Shown here piece after piece: positions 11,698 to 12,785 of a stretch of DNA of 12,785 nt; within the stretch, counting starts at the first letter, position 1; each line of letters begins with the position of its first letter. The position numbers were made by a program, and so were the translations under genes. The stretch comes from Candidatus Doudnabacteria bacterium (GTDB lineage: Bacteria; Patescibacteriota; Doudnabacteria; UBA920): positions 1 to 12,785 of the forward strand of contig JAHFJK010000030.1 in assembly GCA_023245915.1 (NCBI GenBank), written 5' to 3'. A model generated the notes under the pieces. It had not been told where the DNA came from, made no database searches, and saw only the letters and a program-made list of their open reading frames with translations.

Positions 11698-11964
11698 TTA
11701 TTCGTGCTTGTGATCTTTGTGCTTTTCTCCCTCCAGCTTCTTTACCGCCTCATTCACCTTTGCACTAAACTCTTTTATTTTTTTCATCCCCATTTACCAT
11801 GAGCTCTGCAATTTCTTCCGGTTTATGCTTAGCAAGCATCGCCAGCACAATGGTTAAAGTCGATGTTGACCACAGCCCTTTTTCCATTTGATTCTGGGCC
11901 ATGGCCAATTCATAAAGCATTTTTAAGCTTTTGATAGTTCTTTTTTGATGTAGTCGTTGGGCAT
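11698..11964 (-). pseudogene. Small helical protein gene broken by two frame changes
   Basis: Three minus-strand reading segments follow one another. ATG at 11964 starts MPNDYIKKELSKA and stops at 11925-11923. One base offset, the frame from about 11922 reads LKMLYELAMAQNQMEKG, then LTIVLAMLAKHKPEEIAEL, stopping at 11767-11765. A third segment, back in the first frame, begins MGMKKIKEFSAK at 11793, ends GEKHKDHKHE and stops at 11700-11698. Joined, they would give a helical protein of about 89 residues with a charged lysine/histidine tail. The middle segment alone is open up to 12082, but its upstream part crosses the promoter and start of the opposite gene and is unlikely to be coding. Alternatively, the middle and last segments are two overlapping small genes. 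No family is recognised. Confidence 0.5.
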
Positions 11965-12001
11965 AAGCTGGATTTATGATTAAATATTTAGCGTTTGATT
12001 T

Positions 12002-12034
12002 ATTATAGACAAGGGATTTTTTGGGTTCTATAAT
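12002..12034 (+). promoter_or_regulatory. Overlapping divergent promoters
   Basis: On the plus strand TAGACA (12006-12011) and TATAAT (12029-12034) are 17 bases apart and fit the gene at 12059. On the minus strand a perfect TATAAT (12007-12002) overlaps that -35 box and fits the broken gene starting at 11964. Polymerase could use only one direction at a time. Confidence 0.6.
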
Positions 12035-12058
12035 TGCTTTGCTAAGGAGGATTGTCCT

Positions 12059-12283
12059 ATGAATGATGAAGAATGGACACAAGGGCTTGCGGAAACGATT
12101 GAGGCCAATTGGCGATCGGACTTCATTAGGTTAGTCACAACTGGGGAGGCTTCTACTGCATTCCTTAAGCATGTTGATTCCTGCCAGAAATGCTCGGATG
12201 CAATAACAGAGGCTTACAATCGCGGTGTAGAAAAACTGCAAGCATTGGGTAAAATGATTGCCGAAGGCAAACATCAGGGCTAG
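12059..12283 (+). CDS. Small protein with an anti-sigma-type zinc motif (HX3CX2C)
   Basis: The 74-residue protein starts at ATG 12059, eight bases after a strong AAGGAGG. Residues 35-50 read FLKHVDSCQKCSDAIT: His38, Cys42 and Cys45 give the HX3CX2C pattern of the zf-HC2 zinc-binding anti-sigma domain, whose usual form is HLxxCxxC. The N-terminal 30 residues (acidic, with ANWRSDFIRLV) would form the first helix; the last 25 residues are helical and basic. There is no membrane segment, so if it is an anti-sigma or zinc regulator it is a soluble one. No sigma-factor gene adjoins it here. Its own promoter and a downstream hairpin suggest a single-gene unit. The ORF is well supported; the function is only suggested by the motif. 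Confidence 0.7.
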   Translation: MNDEEWTQGLAETIEANWRSDFIRLVTTGEASTAFLKHVDSCQKCSDAITEAYNRGVEKLQALGKMIAEGKHQG

Positions 12284-12290
12284 CGGCTGG

Positions 12291-12335
12291 GGCGGTGAAA
12301 CAATTTTGATCACCGCCTCAAATCTTCAACTTTTT
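12291..12335 (+). terminator. Hairpin after the zinc-motif gene
   Basis: GGCGGTGA (12291-12298) pairs perfectly with TCACCGCC (12310-12317) across an 11-base loop. CTTTTT follows only 13 bases later, so the T-run is displaced and termination strength is uncertain. It begins eight bases after the stop codon. Confidence 0.5.
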
Positions 12336-12344
12336 GCCGCTACC

Positions 12345-12372
12345 GTCCGCCGTCGCTAAAGCTTTGGCGGAC
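12345..12372. repeat. Inverted repeat downstream of secA
   Basis: GTCCGCC (12345-12351) is inverted as GGCGGAC (12366-12372) with a 14-base spacer containing aaagcttt. It lies just past the secA stop and may be another member of the interspersed GC-rich palindromes of this genome, or a weak terminator of secA; no T-run follows on the minus strand. Confidence 0.5.
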
Positions 12373-12378
12373 TTCGTT

Positions 12379-12785
12379 CTACTTTTTATGGTAGGGAGCG
12401 TTTATCATCCCACAGCGTTTGTATTTATATGGTTTGCCTGTTTCGGGGTTTATCGCTCCGCAGGGACAGGGATCATTCCTTCCAATCTTATCGCCTGATC
12501 CACTTATTGATTTATTCACTGATCCATCGGACAAATTCGTTACCAAATTCATGGGCTGGGCTTGCTGCTGCGGTCTTGTTTGCACCGATATATGGAAAAT
12601 CGTGTAAACAATCTGTTTGTTAATTTCCGTAATCAAACGTTGAAACATTTGGTGTCCTTCTTTTTTATATTCTACTAAAGGATCGCGCTGGCCGTAGCCG
12701 CGAAGACGAACGCTGTCGCGCAAATGGTCCATGGTGTCCAAGTGTTCCATCCATAATTGATCTAAAGCTTGTAACGCAACAAACC
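12379..12785 (-). CDS. secA: Preprotein translocase ATPase SecA, C-terminal part (runs off the right edge)
   Basis: The frame is open from the window edge to TAG at 12381-12379, giving 134 residues. The first part, QALDQLWMEHLDTMDHLRDSV..LRGYGQRDPLVEYK, is the end of the SecA helical scaffold, one of the best conserved parts of the family. A variable linker rich in glutamine, serine and asparagine follows. The tail is the SEC-C zinc-binding domain: IGRNDPCPCG, then an insertion (INPETGKPYKYK), then RCGMINAPYHKK. The usual spacing CXCX8C(C/H) is widened, and the last zinc ligand is probably the His in PYHKK; this form occurs in CPR SecA proteins. SecA pushes preproteins through SecYEG using ATP. 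The internal ATG at 12750 is not the start. Confidence 0.95.
   Translation of the reverse strand, partial: FVALQALDQLWMEHLDTMDHLRDSVRLRGYGQRDPLVEYKKEGHQMFQRLITEINKQIVYTIFHISVQTRPQQQAQPMNLVTNLSDGSVNKSISGSGDKIGRNDPCPCGAINPETGKPYKYKRCGMINAPYHKK

Noticed and set aside
11970..12082. N-terminal half of the 105-codon minus-strand frame ending at 11765
   Set aside because: It runs across the divergent promoters and the start of the opposite gene and has an unlikely composition; only its later part looks coding.

Overview
The window looks like a chromosomal segment of a Patescibacteria (CPR) bacterium, probably of the Parcubacteria type. This is inferred, not shown by a marker gene. The grounds are AT-rich compact genes, mostly without a Shine-Dalgarno sequence; the SecD/SecF/SecA set with a CPR-like SecA zinc tail; a membrane protein next to a VirD4/HerA-like ATPase; a sigma-region-4/HARE-HTH regulator; and many short palindromic repeats between and inside genes.

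Layout. Nearly everything is on the minus strand. Left edge: the 5' part of a P-loop DNA-translocase-like ATPase (1-230), preceded in the operon by a 456-residue membrane protein (322-1692). Next is a regulator gene (1788-2870) that joins sigma region 4 to HARE-type winged helices but carries an in-frame TGA inside the DNA-binding helix. A plus-strand ppnP gene (3024-3290) follows, closed by several hairpin terminators. Then come a hicBA toxin-antitoxin pair with a probable frameshift in hicA (3429-4004) and a doubtful 54-codon ORF. The Sec accessory genes secF and secD (4213-6699) have their own promoter. Upstream lie an L,D-transpeptidase with calcium-loop repeats (6814-7446) and a large M1 aminopeptidase (7428-10097), whose ends overlap by 19 bases. 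Then come a Ham1/ITPA-family nucleotide pyrophosphatase (10200-10769), a repeat-rich gap, a PNPOx-like flavin split-barrel protein (10943-11365), a 49-residue helical protein, a small gene broken by two frame changes (11698-11964), a plus-strand 74-residue protein with an HX3CX2C motif (12059-12283), and the C-terminal end of secA (12379-12785).

How the genes fit together. SecA drives preproteins through the translocon and SecD/SecF assist late steps. The L,D-transpeptidase has a signal peptide and is a likely Sec client that cross-links peptidoglycan. The aminopeptidase is cytoplasmic and, with PpnP and the Ham1 protein, belongs to salvage and housekeeping of amino acids and nucleotides.

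The most unusual content is the repeat structure. Four intergenic spacers each carry their own 6-12 base word, repeated directly and inverted to form a large imperfect palindrome. The aminopeptidase gene holds three repeat elements that are translated in frame. Three small regulatory or accessory genes show lesions, while the long core genes are intact. No tRNA, rRNA, CRISPR array or insertion sequence was seen.
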